Positions 8,243 through 17,889 of a stretch of DNA of 64,000 bases are shown here, one piece after another. Both the position numbers and the translations under genes were made by a program. Source of the DNA: Clostridiaceae bacterium (GTDB lineage Bacteria > Bacillota > Clostridia > Lachnospirales > Lachnospiraceae); assembly GCA_902363735.1 (NCBI GenBank), contig CABJBA010000013.1, positions 1 to 64,000 of the forward strand, in the 5' to 3' direction. Position 1 is the stretch's first letter, and each line of letters starts with the position of its first letter. The notes beneath the pieces are model-generated. The model did no database searches, was not told where the DNA came from, and saw only the letters and a program-made list of their open reading frames with translations.

Positions 8243-9961
8243 ATGCAGGAGCAGCATATGCAGGATCAAAAGCTGGAAAATCTGCTCAATCTGGCTCTCA
8301 GCGTATCTCCGGAAGAGAGAGAACGGTCTCTTAACTTAAATGTGGGTTATAATCCGGGGGAAAAGACCTGGGAGGTGATTGTAAAGTATTCTGGGGATAT
8401 CAGTGGTCTTTCCCTGGTTGGAATACGTGTGAAGCCAATGGTGAACGAATATGCCATTTTAACAGTTCCGGAGTCCCTTATCGACTCTTTAAGTGAATTG
8501 CCTCAAATTGAATATGTGGAAAAACCAAAGAGGCTGTTTTTTGCTATTAATCAGGCAAAAGCGGCCTCTTGCGTCAATCTTGTTCAGCAGGGGAGCAATA
8601 TTCTCACGGGAAAGGGGGTTTTGGTGGCTGTCATTGACTCAGGGATTGACTATTACCATGAGGATTTCCGCAACCCAGATGGGACCACAAGAATATTATC
8701 CTTGTGGGATCAGACTCTGGAGCGGGTTTTCACAAAGGAAGAGATTGACCAGGCTCTGAGCACAGGAAGCAGGGCAGAAGCCAGGCGTCTGGTCCCCTCG
8801 GTGGATAACAGCGGGCATGGTACTGCAGTAGCCTCTATAGCTGCAGGAAACGGAAGAGAAAACCGGGGGCAGTACAGGGGAGTTGCCTTTGAAAGTCCTC
8901 TTCTGGTGGTTAAGCTTGGGGTCCCTCAGGAAGCGGGATTTCCAAGAACAACGGAGCTGATGGAGGCAGTGAATTTTGTCGTCAGGGAAGCTGTGGCTCT
9001 GCAGATGCCAATTGTAATAAATTTGAGTTTTGGAAATACTTACGGATCTCATGACGGAAGCAGCCTTTTGGAAACCTTTTTAGATGATATCTCCAATTAC
9101 GGCAAAACGGTGATCGTGGTTGGAACAGGAAATGAGGGAGTCAGCGGAGGACACATATCAGGAGTTTTAACCATGGCAAGCCCACAGGAGGTAGAACTGA
9201 GCGTAGGAGAATATCAGACCGGTTTCAGTGTCCAGCTATGGAAGTCTTACGCGGATTTGTTTGATATCAGCATTATAACCCCTTCCGGTGAAGTCATAGG
9301 CCCAATAAGCAGCAGACTTGGCCCTCAGACTATTAATTACGGAAATACACAGATCCTGCTTTACTACGGAAAGCCTGGCCCCTACAGCGTAGCCCAGGAA
9401 ATTTATATGGAGTTTCTTCCTGAAACCGCATTTATTGATAGCGGAATCTGGCGGTTTCGTCTCACTCCAAGACAGATCGTAGAAGGCAAGTATGATTTCT
9501 GGCTTCCTTCTGCAGGGGTGCTGAACCAGTCCACCAGGTTTTTAAGACCGACTCCGGAAACTACCCTGACCATTCCTTCTACAGCAGCCAAGGTCATATC
9601 TGTGGGAGCCTATGATGACACCTATCAGTCTTATGCAGATTTTTCCGGAAGAGGCTTTACAAGAAGAACAAACCAGGTAAAACCGGATCTGGCGGCCCCG
9701 GGAGTTGGAATCATTGCAGCCAGAACGGGAGGAGGCTATGAGACGGTGACCGGAACTTCTTTTGCAACGCCTTTTGTAACAGGAGGCGCCGCTCTTTTAA
9801 TGCAGTGGGGAATTGTGGATGGAAGAGATCCTTTCCTGTTTGGAGAAAAGGTGAAGGCCTATCTGATCCGGGGCGCCAGGCATCTTCCAGGCATCTCTTC
9901 ATACCCCAATCCTGAAGTGGGATATGGAGTTCTGTGCGTGAGTGATAGCCTGCCTGTTTAA
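8243..9961 (+). CDS. Csp-like S8 (subtilisin) serine protease
   Basis: A 572-residue subtilase with no signal peptide. All three catalytic residues are present: Asp132 (VIDSG), His192 (NSGHGTAVA) and Ser506 (GTSFATP). The N-terminal 100 residues look like a prodomain. About 150 extra residues between the His and Ser blocks match the jelly-roll insertion of clostridial Csp germination proteases, which activate the cortex hydrolase SleC. Lachnospiraceae carry several such paralogues, so a germination role is likely but not certain. It lies 31 bases after the SpoIID-domain gene, suggesting co-transcription. A weak ribosome site (AGGATGG) precedes ATG 8243. Confidence 0.82.
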   Translation: MQEQHMQDQKLENLLNLALSVSPEERERSLNLNVGYNPGEKTWEVIVKYSGDISGLSLVGIRVKPMVNEYAILTVPESLIDSLSELPQIEYVEKPKRLFFAINQAKAASCVNLVQQGSNILTGKGVLVAVIDSGIDYYHEDFRNPDGTTRILSLWDQTLERVFTKEEIDQALSTGSRAEARRLVPSVDNSGHGTAVASIAAGNGRENRGQYRGVAFESPLLVVKLGVPQEAGFPRTTELMEAVNFVVREAVALQMPIVINLSFGNTYGSHDGSSLLETFLDDISNYGKTVIVVGTGNEGVSGGHISGVLTMASPQEVELSVGEYQTGFSVQLWKSYADLFDISIITPSGEVIGPISSRLGPQTINYGNTQILLYYGKPGPYSVAQEIYMEFLPETAFIDSGIWRFRLTPRQIVEGKYDFWLPSAGVLNQSTRFLRPTPETTLTIPSTAAKVISVGAYDDTYQSYADFSGRGFTRRTNQVKPDLAAPGVGIIAARTGGGYETVTGTSFATPFVTGGAALLMQWGIVDGRDPFLFGEKVKAYLIRGARHLPGISSYPNPEVGYGVLCVSDSLPV

Positions 9962-10103
9962 TGTCCTGGATGACGGGCCATGTTTAGTCCTGGCTTTCCG
10001 TATTTCTGATTTTTTTATGGTCTGGAAATGCGGAAAAAGCCCGGAAACAGGGCTCTGAAGGAAATTGCTAATATTTTTATAAAGGGTGTTATAATTATTG
10101 GAA

Positions 10104-10115
10104 ATATGGTACAAT
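10104..10115 (+). promoter_or_regulatory. Extended -10 promoter of dgt
   Basis: ATATGGTACAAT carries an extended -10 element (TGG-TACAAT). The -35 region is weak. It lies about 35 bases upstream of the chosen dgt start and argues against a start further upstream. Confidence 0.5.
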
Positions 10116-10147
10116 GTATATTAACTTTGGGCAAAGGATGTGATTGT

Positions 10148-11158
10148 ATGAATATCAGGGAATCCACGGAACAATGGGAAGAAGAATATTTAAGCCCCTA
10201 TGCCTCTTTTAGTAAGAATAGCAAGGGGAGAGAACGAGAAGAGACTCCTTGTGATATCAGGACTGCTTATCAGCGTGACCGCGACCGGATTATCCACTGT
10301 AAGGCATTTCGGAGACTGAAGCATAAGACCCAGGTTTTTTTGGCTCCAGAGGGAGATCACTACCGTACCAGGCTGACACATACCCTGGAGGTATCCCAGA
10401 TTGCCAGAACGATTGCCAAGTCTCTGCGCATGAACGAAGATTTGACGGAAGCCATTGCATTGAGTCATGATCTGGGGCACACTCCCTTCGGTCATTCGGG
10501 GGAAGCCATTTTAAACAAAATATGTTCCGAGGGTTTTGCCCATTATAAGCAAAGCGCCCGGGTGGTTGAGATTCTGGAAAAAGACGGAAAGGGCTTAAAC
10601 CTTACCTGGGAAGTGAGAGATGGCATATTAAACCACCGTACCAGCGGCCATCCTTCTACCCTGGAGGGCAGTATTGTCCGCCTTTCAGACAAAATCGCCT
10701 ACATAAACCACGATATTGATGATGCCATCAGGGCCAGGATGTTTGTGGAGGAAGATCTTCCCGGATGTTATACCGATGTTCTGGGATACAGCGTCCGGGA
10801 AAGGCTTAATAACATGATTCACGATATCATAGGAAATAGCTACGGGAAAAATGAGATTATCATGTCTCCTGACATGGAGGAGGCTATGAAAGGGCTGCGC
10901 ACCTGGATGTTTGAGCATGTGTACAAAAGTGACATTCCAAAAGCAGAAGAGGGAAAGGCTCAGCACCTGATTGTCATGCTGTTTCAGTATTATATGGAAA
11001 ATCCCAACAGGCTTCCTCCAGAATACCGCCTGTTGACAGAAGGGCGGGAAGAAAGTCTGGAACGGGCAGTGTGTGATTATATAGCGGGTATGAGCGATAG
11101 CTATGCCATTGATAAATTTGAAGAACTTTTCGTCCCCAAAGCGTGGAAAAGCGTTTAA
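10148..11158 (+). CDS. dgt: Deoxyguanosinetriphosphate triphosphohydrolase-like protein
   Basis: An HD-domain nucleotidase of 336 residues that removes triphosphate from dNTPs, chiefly dGTP. The metal-binding H...HD...D set is visible: His78 (THTLEVSQ), His107-Asp108 (LSHDLGHTPFGH) and SDKIAYINHDIDD. The ATG at 10148 is used because an extended -10 promoter lies at 10104-10115 and AAAGGATG precedes it; upstream in-frame starts would overlap the promoter. It heads the dgt-dnaG-rpoD block common in Clostridia. Confidence 0.9.
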   Translation: MNIRESTEQWEEEYLSPYASFSKNSKGREREETPCDIRTAYQRDRDRIIHCKAFRRLKHKTQVFLAPEGDHYRTRLTHTLEVSQIARTIAKSLRMNEDLTEAIALSHDLGHTPFGHSGEAILNKICSEGFAHYKQSARVVEILEKDGKGLNLTWEVRDGILNHRTSGHPSTLEGSIVRLSDKIAYINHDIDDAIRARMFVEEDLPGCYTDVLGYSVRERLNNMIHDIIGNSYGKNEIIMSPDMEEAMKGLRTWMFEHVYKSDIPKAEEGKAQHLIVMLFQYYMENPNRLPPEYRLLTEGREESLERAVCDYIAGMSDSYAIDKFEELFVPKAWKSV

Positions 11159-11194
11159 GGATATGAAAATATAAGGGAGGAGGAGTGAAGCTTC

Positions 11195-12967
11195 ATGCGG
11201 TATCCGGAAGAAGTGATTGAAGAAGTTCGAAACAGGAATGACATTGTAGACCTGGTTTCGGGATATGTAAAGCTTCAAAAAAAAGGGAGTAATTATTTCG
11301 GCCTCTGCCCTTTTCACAATGAAAAATCGCCTTCCTTTTCCGTATCCCCGTCCAAGCAGATGTATTACTGTTTTGGCTGCGGAGCGGGCGGCAATGTGAT
11401 CACCTTTGTCATGGAATATGAAAATTATTCCTTTTCTGAGGCTCTTAAGGTGCTGGCAGACCGGTCGGGAGTGACTCTTCCTGCGGCAGAATACAGCAAA
11501 GAGGCCAGAGAGCAGGAGGATCTTAAATCTTCTCTTTTGGAGATCAATAAACTGGCAGCCAGTTATTTTTATTATCAGTTGAAAAAACCTCAGGGCGAGG
11601 CTGGTTACCGGTATTTGAGAGATCGTCAGCTAAGCGATGAAACCATCACTCATTTTGGTCTTGGGTATTCCAATAAGACCAGCGATGATCTTTACCGGTA
11701 TTTAAGAGGCAAGGGATATGATGATGATCTTTTAAAACAGACCGGCCTTGTAACTGTGGAGGAGAAAGGAAGCCGGGATAAATTTTGGAACCGGGTCATG
11801 TTTCCTATTATGGATGTTAACAACCGGGTCATTGGATTCGGAGGCCGGGTTATGGGAGCAGGAGAACCGAAATACTTAAATTCCCCGGAAACAAAGCTGT
11901 TTGACAAAAGCAGGCATTTGTATGGTCTTAACTATGCCAGGCTTTCCAGAGAAAAAAACATATTGATCTGTGAAGGGTACATGGATGTGATTTCTCTTCA
12001 CCAGGCCGGATTTACCAATGCAGTAGCTTCTTTGGGAACGGCCTTTACCTTCCAGCAGGGACAGCTTTTAAAACGCTATGCGGATAAGGTGGTGCTCACC
12101 TATGACAATGATGGGGCAGGTGCTAAGGCGGCTCTCAGGGCCATTCCTATTTTGAAGGAAGGCGGAATGTCTATTCAGGTGCTTAATATGGAGCCTTACA
12201 AGGATCCGGATGAGTTTATCAAGAATATGGGAGCAGAGGCGTTCCGCGAGAGAATAAAGGAAGCCCGCAACAGCTTTTTATTTGAAATTGATGTGCTGAA
12301 AAAGGACTATAAAATGGACGACCCGGAACAGAAAACAGCATTTTATAACCAGGTAGCCAGAAAGCTTCTGGAATTTCCTGAGGCGCTGGAACGGGATAAT
12401 TACCTAGAGGCAGTTTCAAGGGAATACTTTATCAGTTATGAGGATTTAAGAAATCTGGTCAACCGGATGGGAGCTTCTTTGGGACCGGCAGGAACCAGGT
12501 TTTCACGGGAGCAGGGGGAATATGGGAAAGGGCAGCGGAAAAAGGAAAAGGAAGATGGAGTAAAACAGTCACAAAGGCTGCTTCTCACCTGGCTAATTGA
12601 AAATCCCGGTTTATTTGATAAGATCAAGGGAGTAATCACTCCTGATGACTTTATAGAAGAACTGTATTATAAGGCGGCAGAAATGGTTTTTGAGGGACAT
12701 GCTGCAGGAAATTTAAATCCAGCTGAGATTTTAAATCATTTTATCAATGATGAAGATCAATACCGTGCAGTTGCAGGTCTTTTTCATGCAAGTCTCAATG
12801 AGTCCCTGAACAATGAAGAACAGAAAAAAGCGTTTTCGGAAACCATTATGAAAGTGAAGAAAAACAGTCTGGATTATGCCAGCCGCCATGCGTCAGGAAT
12901 CGAAGAACTGCAAAAAATCATAAAGGAACAGGCTGGACTGAAGGATCTGCATATTTCGCTGGATTAG
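11195..12967 (+). CDS. dnaG: DNA primase
   Basis: A 590-residue primase that lays RNA primers at the replication fork. The N-terminal zinc ribbon has Cys38, His41, Cys59 and Cys62 (CPFHNEKSPSF ... YYCFGCGAGG). The catalytic core and Toprim domain follow, with ICEGYMDVI and LTYDNDGAGAKAA as metal-binding motifs, and a C-terminal helicase-binding region. Length is normal. AGGGAGGAGG precedes ATG 11195 and the gene runs on from dgt. Confidence 0.97.
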   Translation: MRYPEEVIEEVRNRNDIVDLVSGYVKLQKKGSNYFGLCPFHNEKSPSFSVSPSKQMYYCFGCGAGGNVITFVMEYENYSFSEALKVLADRSGVTLPAAEYSKEAREQEDLKSSLLEINKLAASYFYYQLKKPQGEAGYRYLRDRQLSDETITHFGLGYSNKTSDDLYRYLRGKGYDDDLLKQTGLVTVEEKGSRDKFWNRVMFPIMDVNNRVIGFGGRVMGAGEPKYLNSPETKLFDKSRHLYGLNYARLSREKNILICEGYMDVISLHQAGFTNAVASLGTAFTFQQGQLLKRYADKVVLTYDNDGAGAKAALRAIPILKEGGMSIQVLNMEPYKDPDEFIKNMGAEAFRERIKEARNSFLFEIDVLKKDYKMDDPEQKTAFYNQVARKLLEFPEALERDNYLEAVSREYFISYEDLRNLVNRMGASLGPAGTRFSREQGEYGKGQRKKEKEDGVKQSQRLLLTWLIENPGLFDKIKGVITPDDFIEELYYKAAEMVFEGHAAGNLNPAEILNHFINDEDQYRAVAGLFHASLNESLNNEEQKKAFSETIMKVKKNSLDYASRHASGIEELQKIIKEQAGLKDLHISLD

Positions 12968-13006
12968 GGTATACACTATAGGCAGGCTGTGGAAGGATGG
13001 AAGAAC

Positions 13007-14209
13007 ATGGACGAGAATGTGAAGAAGACGGCAGATAAGATGGCGGGGTCAAAAAAGACAGAAGCGGAGCAGGCTGAGGAATTTAAGACAGAGGAGACCG
13101 CCGCATTTGAGGAAAAGCTAAACCAGCTTCTCCTTCTGGCAAAAAAGAAGCGAAATGTACTGGAGAATCAGGAGATTTTGGATTTTTTTGCCGGAGAGGA
13201 GCTGAACTCAGATAAGCTGGATCAAATCTTTGACTTTCTGGAGAACAACAAGGTGGACGTGCTTCAGATTGGCGGCCCGGAGATGGAGCTGGATGAGGAT
13301 CTTTTTATAGAAGAGGACATTGAGGAAGAGGAAGAGATCGATGTGGAAAACATTGATTTGTCTGTTCCTGAAGGCATCAGCGTGGAAGACCCTGTCCGGA
13401 TGTATTTAAAAGAAATCGGAAAGGTCCCCCTTCTTTCCAGTGAAGATGAAATCGAGTTTGCCAAGAACATAGAACTGGGAGATGAGAATGCAAAGCAGAA
13501 CCTGACGGAAGCCAATCTGCGCCTTGTAGTCAGCATTGCCAAGCGCTATGTGGGCCGTGGAATGCAGTTTTTAGACTTGATTCAGGAGGGGAATTTAGGT
13601 CTTATCAAGGCTGTTGAAAAGTTCGACTATCGAAAAGGGTATAAGTTCAGTACCTATGCTACCTGGTGGATCAGGCAGGCCATTACCAGGGCTATTGCCG
13701 ATCAGGCCAGGACCATTCGAATTCCTGTTCATATGGTAGAAACCATAAACCGCCTGGTCCGTGTGTCCAGACAGCTTTTGCAGGAACTTGGACGGGAGCC
13801 TGTCCCGGAGGAAGTAGCTGCAAGGGCCAATATGCCGGTGGAGAGGGTCCGGGAGATTATGAAGGTATCCCAGGAGCCTGTGTCTCTGGAAACACCTATT
13901 GGTGAGGAAGAGGACAGTCATTTAGGAGACTTTATTCAGGATGAACAGGTTATGGTTCCGGCTGATGCCGCCACTTTTACTATGTTGCATGAGCAGCTCA
14001 TGGAGGTTTTAGACACCCTGACAGAACGGGAGCAGAAAGTATTGAAGCTTCGGTTTGGCCTTGATGACGGGCGTCCAAGGACCTTGGAGGAAGTAGGCAA
14101 GGAATTTAATGTTACAAGAGAACGAATCAGACAGATTGAGGCCAAGGCTCTGCGAAAACTGCGCCATCCCAGCAGAAGCAAGAAGCTGAAGGACTATCTG
14201 GATGATTAA
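13007..14209 (+). CDS. rpoD: RNA polymerase primary sigma factor (sigma-A/RpoD)
   Basis: A 400-residue group 1 sigma factor. An acidic region 1.1 (to about residue 115) is followed by region 1.2 ([16 protein letters not shown]), region 2 ([33 protein letters not shown]), region 3, and region 4 with the helix-turn-helix [20 protein letters not shown]. The ATG at 13007 is preferred over an in-frame GTG at 12989 because AAGGATGG sits directly before it. It follows dnaG as in most Firmicutes. Confidence 0.97.
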   Translation: MDENVKKTADKMAGSKKTEAEQAEEFKTEETAAFEEKLNQLLLLAKKKRNVLENQEILDFFAGEELNSDKLDQIFDFLENNKVDVLQIGGPEMELDEDLFIEEDIEEEEEIDVENIDLSVPEGISVEDPVRMYLKEIGKVPLLSSEDEIEFAKNIELGDENAKQNLTEANLRLVVSIAKRYVGRGMQFLDLIQEGNLGLIKAVEKFDYRKGYKFSTYATWWIRQAITRAIADQARTIRIPVHMVETINRLVRVSRQLLQELGREPVPEEVAARANMPVERVREIMKVSQEPVSLETPIGEEEDSHLGDFIQDEQVMVPADAATFTMLHEQLMEVLDTLTEREQKVLKLRFGLDDGRPRTLEEVGKEFNVTRERIRQIEAKALRKLRHPSRSKKLKDYLDD

Positions 14210-14230
14210 TGGAGCAAAAGGTCGTATAAG

Positions 14231-14968
14231 ATGAAATTATCAAAGCGTTTAGATACAATCGCTTCCTTTGTACCTGAAGGAAGCAGGGTTGCTGATATAG
14301 GAACAGACCATGGATATATCCCTATCCATCTGGTTCAGGAAGGGAAAGCAAAACATGCCATTGCCATGGATGTGAGAGAGGGCCCTCTTTTACGGGCCCA
14401 TGCCCATATCCAGGAGGCAGATCTGGAGGGCAGTATTGAAGTCCGTCTCAGTGACGGGCTTTTGAAATTACAGGAACAGGAAGCTGACTGCGTGGTCATA
14501 GCAGGTATGGGCGGAGAGTTGATGATACATATTATGGAAGAAGGAAAAAGGCTGTGGAATCATATCCCTTTCTGGGTTCTTTCTCCCCATTCAGAAATAG
14601 ACAAGGTGCGCAAATTCCTGCTCCAGCAGGAATTTTTCCCTAAACAGGAGACTATGATAGAGGAAGAAGGGAAATATTACACTGTCATGGGGGTTTCGAG
14701 AAGGGGAACAGACGGGGAGAACTATGACCGGGAAATCTTTTACCGTTATGGAAAACAACTGTTGGAATCCAAGTCTCCCATTTTACTGGAATATTTGACA
14801 AAAGAAGAAGAACAGCTTCAAAGAATCCTTGACAGCCTGGACGAAAGTAAAACCAAGGCGGGAGAAAAACGAGTCAGGGAACTGAAACAGGAACTGATCT
14901 GGAATAAGGAGGCACAAGATGAAATGCGAGGAACTGACGGCCAAGCTGGAACGGCTGGCGCCCCTTAG
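14231..14968 (+). CDS. trmK: tRNA (adenine22-N1)-methyltransferase
   Basis: A 245-residue SAM-dependent methyltransferase that makes m1A22 in tRNA. The SAM-binding motif VADIGTDHGYIPI (about residues 19-31) and VVIAGMGGELM, typical of TrmK (YqfN), are visible, and the C-terminus is coiled-coil-like. Position between rpoD and the Nif3-family gene is conserved. Its 3' end overlaps the next gene by 50 bases. Confidence 0.92.
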   Translation: MKLSKRLDTIASFVPEGSRVADIGTDHGYIPIHLVQEGKAKHAIAMDVREGPLLRAHAHIQEADLEGSIEVRLSDGLLKLQEQEADCVVIAGMGGELMIHIMEEGKRLWNHIPFWVLSPHSEIDKVRKFLLQQEFFPKQETMIEEEGKYYTVMGVSRRGTDGENYDREIFYRYGKQLLESKSPILLEYLTKEEEQLQRILDSLDESKTKAGEKRVRELKQELIWNKEAQDEMRGTDGQAGTAGAP

Positions 14969-15722
14969 CTGCGCCTGTGATTGGGATAATGTAGGTCTTT
15001 TGGCAGGGCGGAGTGATAAAGAGGTAAAAAAGATTTTTATTGCTTTGGATGCCACAGATGAAATCATAGAGGATGCGGTTTTATGGGGGGCAGATATGTT
15101 GATTACCCACCATCCTTTGATTTTTAAACCTTTAAAGCAGATTAATGATAAGGATTTTATCGGAAATCGGCTTATTAAGCTGATCCAGCATGACATCGCT
15201 TATTATGCAATGCACACAAATTTTGATGCTGCACCAGGCTGTATGGCAGATACGGCGGCTATGCGGCTTGAACTTTCAGATATGGAAATACTGGAGCCGG
15301 AAGGCCTTATGGATGACGGTGAGACGCCTTATGGAATCGGGAAGACCGGATATCTGAAAGAGGAAATGACGGTTAGGGAGATAGCTGGTTTTGTAAAAGA
15401 ACGATTTAAGCTGCCCTTTTTGACGTTGTACGGAGAAGAAGCCATAGGTGGCTCTCTGCGGTTTATAGGAATCAGTCCCGGTTCTGGAGGCAGTATGATA
15501 AAGTCTGCTTTAAATGCCAGAGTAAAAATCCTTGTGACCGGAGATATCGGTCATCACAATGGAATAGATGCGGCTGCAAATGGAATGGCGGTTATTGATG
15601 CAGGACATTATGGACTGGAATATCTGTTTCTGGACTTTGTGGAAGAGTACTTAAAGAAAGAAGTGGGAGAGGCTTTTGAAATACGCAAGGCAGAAGTGGT
15701 ATTCCCCGAAACATTGATATAA
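14919..15722 (+). CDS. Nif3-like dinuclear metal centre protein (YqfO family)
   Basis: A 267-residue NIF3/DUF34 protein. Family members form hexamers with a two-metal site; the biochemical role remains unsettled. Metal ligands are likely in the ADMLITHHPLIF block, the HTNFDAA block and the late GDIGHHNGID and DAGHYGLEY motifs. The start at 14919 lies inside the end of trmK and has an excellent AAGGAGG (14906-14912), so the two are translationally linked. Length matches short NIF3 proteins without the central PII-like insert. Confidence 0.9.
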   Translation: MKCEELTAKLERLAPLSCACDWDNVGLLAGRSDKEVKKIFIALDATDEIIEDAVLWGADMLITHHPLIFKPLKQINDKDFIGNRLIKLIQHDIAYYAMHTNFDAAPGCMADTAAMRLELSDMEILEPEGLMDDGETPYGIGKTGYLKEEMTVREIAGFVKERFKLPFLTLYGEEAIGGSLRFIGISPGSGGSMIKSALNARVKILVTGDIGHHNGIDAAANGMAVIDAGHYGLEYLFLDFVEEYLKKEVGEAFEIRKAEVVFPETLI

Positions 15723-15733
15723 GGAGGAACAGA

Positions 15734-17395
15734 ATGGCTTTTGTAACGATCAACGGAATTAAAAAGGAATATCCTATAGGGACTTCCTATCAGGAAATTG
15801 CCAGGGAGCACCAGGGGCAGTATGAAGATGAGATTTTGCTGGTCAGTATCAACGGAAAATTAAGAGAACTGCATAAAAAAGTTCAATTTGACTGCAGAAT
15901 GGAATTTTTGACAGGAAGAGACCAACCCGGAATTCAAACCTACCATAGAAGCGCTATCTTTCTTACTATGAAGGCATTTTATGACGTGGTGGGAGCAGAG
16001 CGAATTGAAAAGGTAACCGTGGATTTTTCCCTGGGAAAAGGATATTATATTGAGCCTCATGGAGACTTTATCCTTACAGAAGATTTGATCAGCCGTGTCA
16101 GGGAACGTATGCATGAATATGTAAAGCAGGAAATGCCTATTATGAAACGCCATGTGAGCACAGATGATGCCATTGAGCTGTTTCATAAACACCGTATGTA
16201 TGATAAGGAAAGGCTGTTCCGGTACCGCCGTGTTTCTCATGTGAATATTTACAGTATAGGCGGTTTTGAGGATTATTACTATGGGTATATGGTTCAAAAT
16301 ACAGGGTATATCAAATATTTTGACTTAGCATTGTATGATGAGGGCTTTGTGCTCATGCTTCCCCAGAAGGAAGAACCGACAGAAGTGCCGGTATTTGATG
16401 CTGAGAAAAAGAAAAAACTGTTTTCTGTATTAAAGGAAAGTGTTAAATGGGGAGAACGCCTTAACGTGTCCCATGTAGGAGCACTTAATGAAGAAATTTC
16501 CAAAGGTAATATCAACCAGTTGATTATGATTCAGGAGGCACTTCAGGAAAAAAAGATTGCTAAAATTGCTGAGCAGATTGTCAGTGACCGTACTAAAAAG
16601 TTTGTTATGATTGCCGGACCATCTTCTTCCGGTAAAACAACCTTTTCCCACCGCTTGTCTATACAGTTGAGAGCTCAGGGAATGACTCCTCATCCCATCG
16701 CGGTAGATGATTATTTTGTAAACAGGGTGAATAGTCCCAGAAATCCCGATGGAAGCTTTAATTACGAGTCCCTGGAGTGCCTGGACATCGAACAGTTTAA
16801 CAAGGATATGACAGCGCTTCTGGCCGGAGAGACGGTGGAAATGCCCCGGTATCAATTTAAGACCGGAGAAAGAGAATACAGGGGAGATTACTTGAAATTG
16901 GGAGCAGAAGATATTCTGGTTATTGAAGGAATCCACTGCTTAAATGATAAGCTGTCTTATTCCCTTCCTAAGGAAAGCAAGTTCCGGGTGTATGTAAGTG
17001 CTTTGACCCAGTTAAATATCGACGAGCATAACCGGATTCCTACCACTGACTGCCGCCTGATCCGCAGGATGGTACGTGATGCCAGAACAAGGGGTGCATC
17101 AGCCCAGGATACTTTCCGTATGTGGCCGTCGGTGAGACGGGGAGAAGAAGAGTATATTTTCCCCTTCCAGGAATCTGCGGATATGATGTTTAACTCCGCT
17201 ACAGTCTATGAACTGGCGGTGCTGAAGCAGCATGCAGAACCTTTGCTTTTCGGTATACCAAGAGATTCTCCGGAATATGTAGAGGCAAAAAGGGTTCTGA
17301 AATTCCTGGATTATTTTCTGGGGGTTAACAGCGAAGATATTCCTAATAATTCTATTGTACGGGAGTTTATCGGAGGAAGTTGCTTCAAAGTATGA
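15734..17395 (+). CDS. TGS-domain nucleoside (uridine-like) kinase
   Basis: A 553-residue protein. The N-terminal 60 residues resemble a TGS domain and residues about 60-230 resemble the threonyl/alanyl-tRNA synthetase second additional domain. The C-terminal half is a phosphoribulokinase/uridine kinase domain with P-loop GPSSSGKTTFSHRL (from Gly295) and the IEGIHCLND block. This combination is a known clostridial nucleoside-kinase family whose physiological substrate is not firmly established. It starts 12 bases after the Nif3 gene, with AAGGAGG before ATG. Confidence 0.88.
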   Translation: MAFVTINGIKKEYPIGTSYQEIAREHQGQYEDEILLVSINGKLRELHKKVQFDCRMEFLTGRDQPGIQTYHRSAIFLTMKAFYDVVGAERIEKVTVDFSLGKGYYIEPHGDFILTEDLISRVRERMHEYVKQEMPIMKRHVSTDDAIELFHKHRMYDKERLFRYRRVSHVNIYSIGGFEDYYYGYMVQNTGYIKYFDLALYDEGFVLMLPQKEEPTEVPVFDAEKKKKLFSVLKESVKWGERLNVSHVGALNEEISKGNINQLIMIQEALQEKKIAKIAEQIVSDRTKKFVMIAGPSSSGKTTFSHRLSIQLRAQGMTPHPIAVDDYFVNRVNSPRNPDGSFNYESLECLDIEQFNKDMTALLAGETVEMPRYQFKTGEREYRGDYLKLGAEDILVIEGIHCLNDKLSYSLPKESKFRVYVSALTQLNIDEHNRIPTTDCRLIRRMVRDARTRGASAQDTFRMWPSVRRGEEEYIFPFQESADMMFNSATVYELAVLKQHAEPLLFGIPRDSPEYVEAKRVLKFLDYFLGVNSEDIPNNSIVREFIGGSCFKV

Positions 17396-17437
17396 TGATT
17401 GCTTTACAAATGAAAGAATTTATGATAAGCTAATGGA

Positions 17438-17786
17438 GTTTTGAGTAAGACAAATGGTCGCAGCTGCAAGGCCGAAAGGCTGCAGGTGAGGAAAGTCCGG
17501 GCTTCGCAGGGCAGGATGCCAGATAACGTCTGGCGGAGGCGACTCCAGGGAAAGTGCAACAGAAATATACCGCCGCATTGCGGTAAGGGTGGAAAGGTGG
17601 TGTAAGAGACCACCGCTCTTCTGGTAACAGAAGGGGTCCATGTAAACCCCATCCGAAGCAAGACCGAACAGGAGGCATAAGGCGGCCCGTCTGCCTCCGG
17701 GTAGGTTGCTTGAGCCTGCTGGTGACGGCAGGCCTAGATAGATGGCCATTCAATGACATAACCCGGCTTATCGTCTTGCTCAAAAC
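17438..17786 (+). ncRNA. rnpB: RNase P RNA
   Basis: The catalytic RNA of RNase P, which matures tRNA 5' ends. The universal blocks appear in order: GAGGAAAGTCCGGGCT, AGTGCAACAGAAA, AAGGGTGGAAAGGTG, GGTAACAG, AAACCCCATCCGAAGCAAGACC, GCTTGAGCC, CTAGATAGATG and ACATAACCCGGCTTA. The ends are set by the P1 helix, GTTTTGAG (17438-17445) with CTCAAAAC (17779-17786). The layout fits the type A fold usual in Clostridia. Confidence 0.97.
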
Positions 17787-17833
17787 TTTAATAATACCCG
17801 GCCTTAAGAGAAACTTGCTGAACGAAAAACTAT

Positions 17834-17869
17834 AAAGACCATGGAAGAAAATTTCCAAGGTCTTTTTTT
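17834..17869 (+). terminator. Terminator after rnpB
   Basis: AAAGACCATGGAA pairs with TTCCAAGGTCTTT (one mismatch) and is followed by TTTTT. It also separates rnpB from the convergent flavin reductase gene. Confidence 0.85.
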
Positions 17870-17889
17870 GCAGTTTTAAGTGTTTCTAA

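Noticed and set aside
9992..10041. Imperfect inverted repeat GGCTTTCCGTATTTC / GAAATGCGGAAAAAGCC before dgt
   Set aside because: It needs a two-base bulge and a mismatch and has no T run after it; it may be a weak terminator for the subtilase gene but I cannot support that.
10685..11317. 210-residue reading frame on the minus strand
   Set aside because: It lies over the 3' part of dgt and the start of dnaG, has no family features and is a shadow of these conserved genes.
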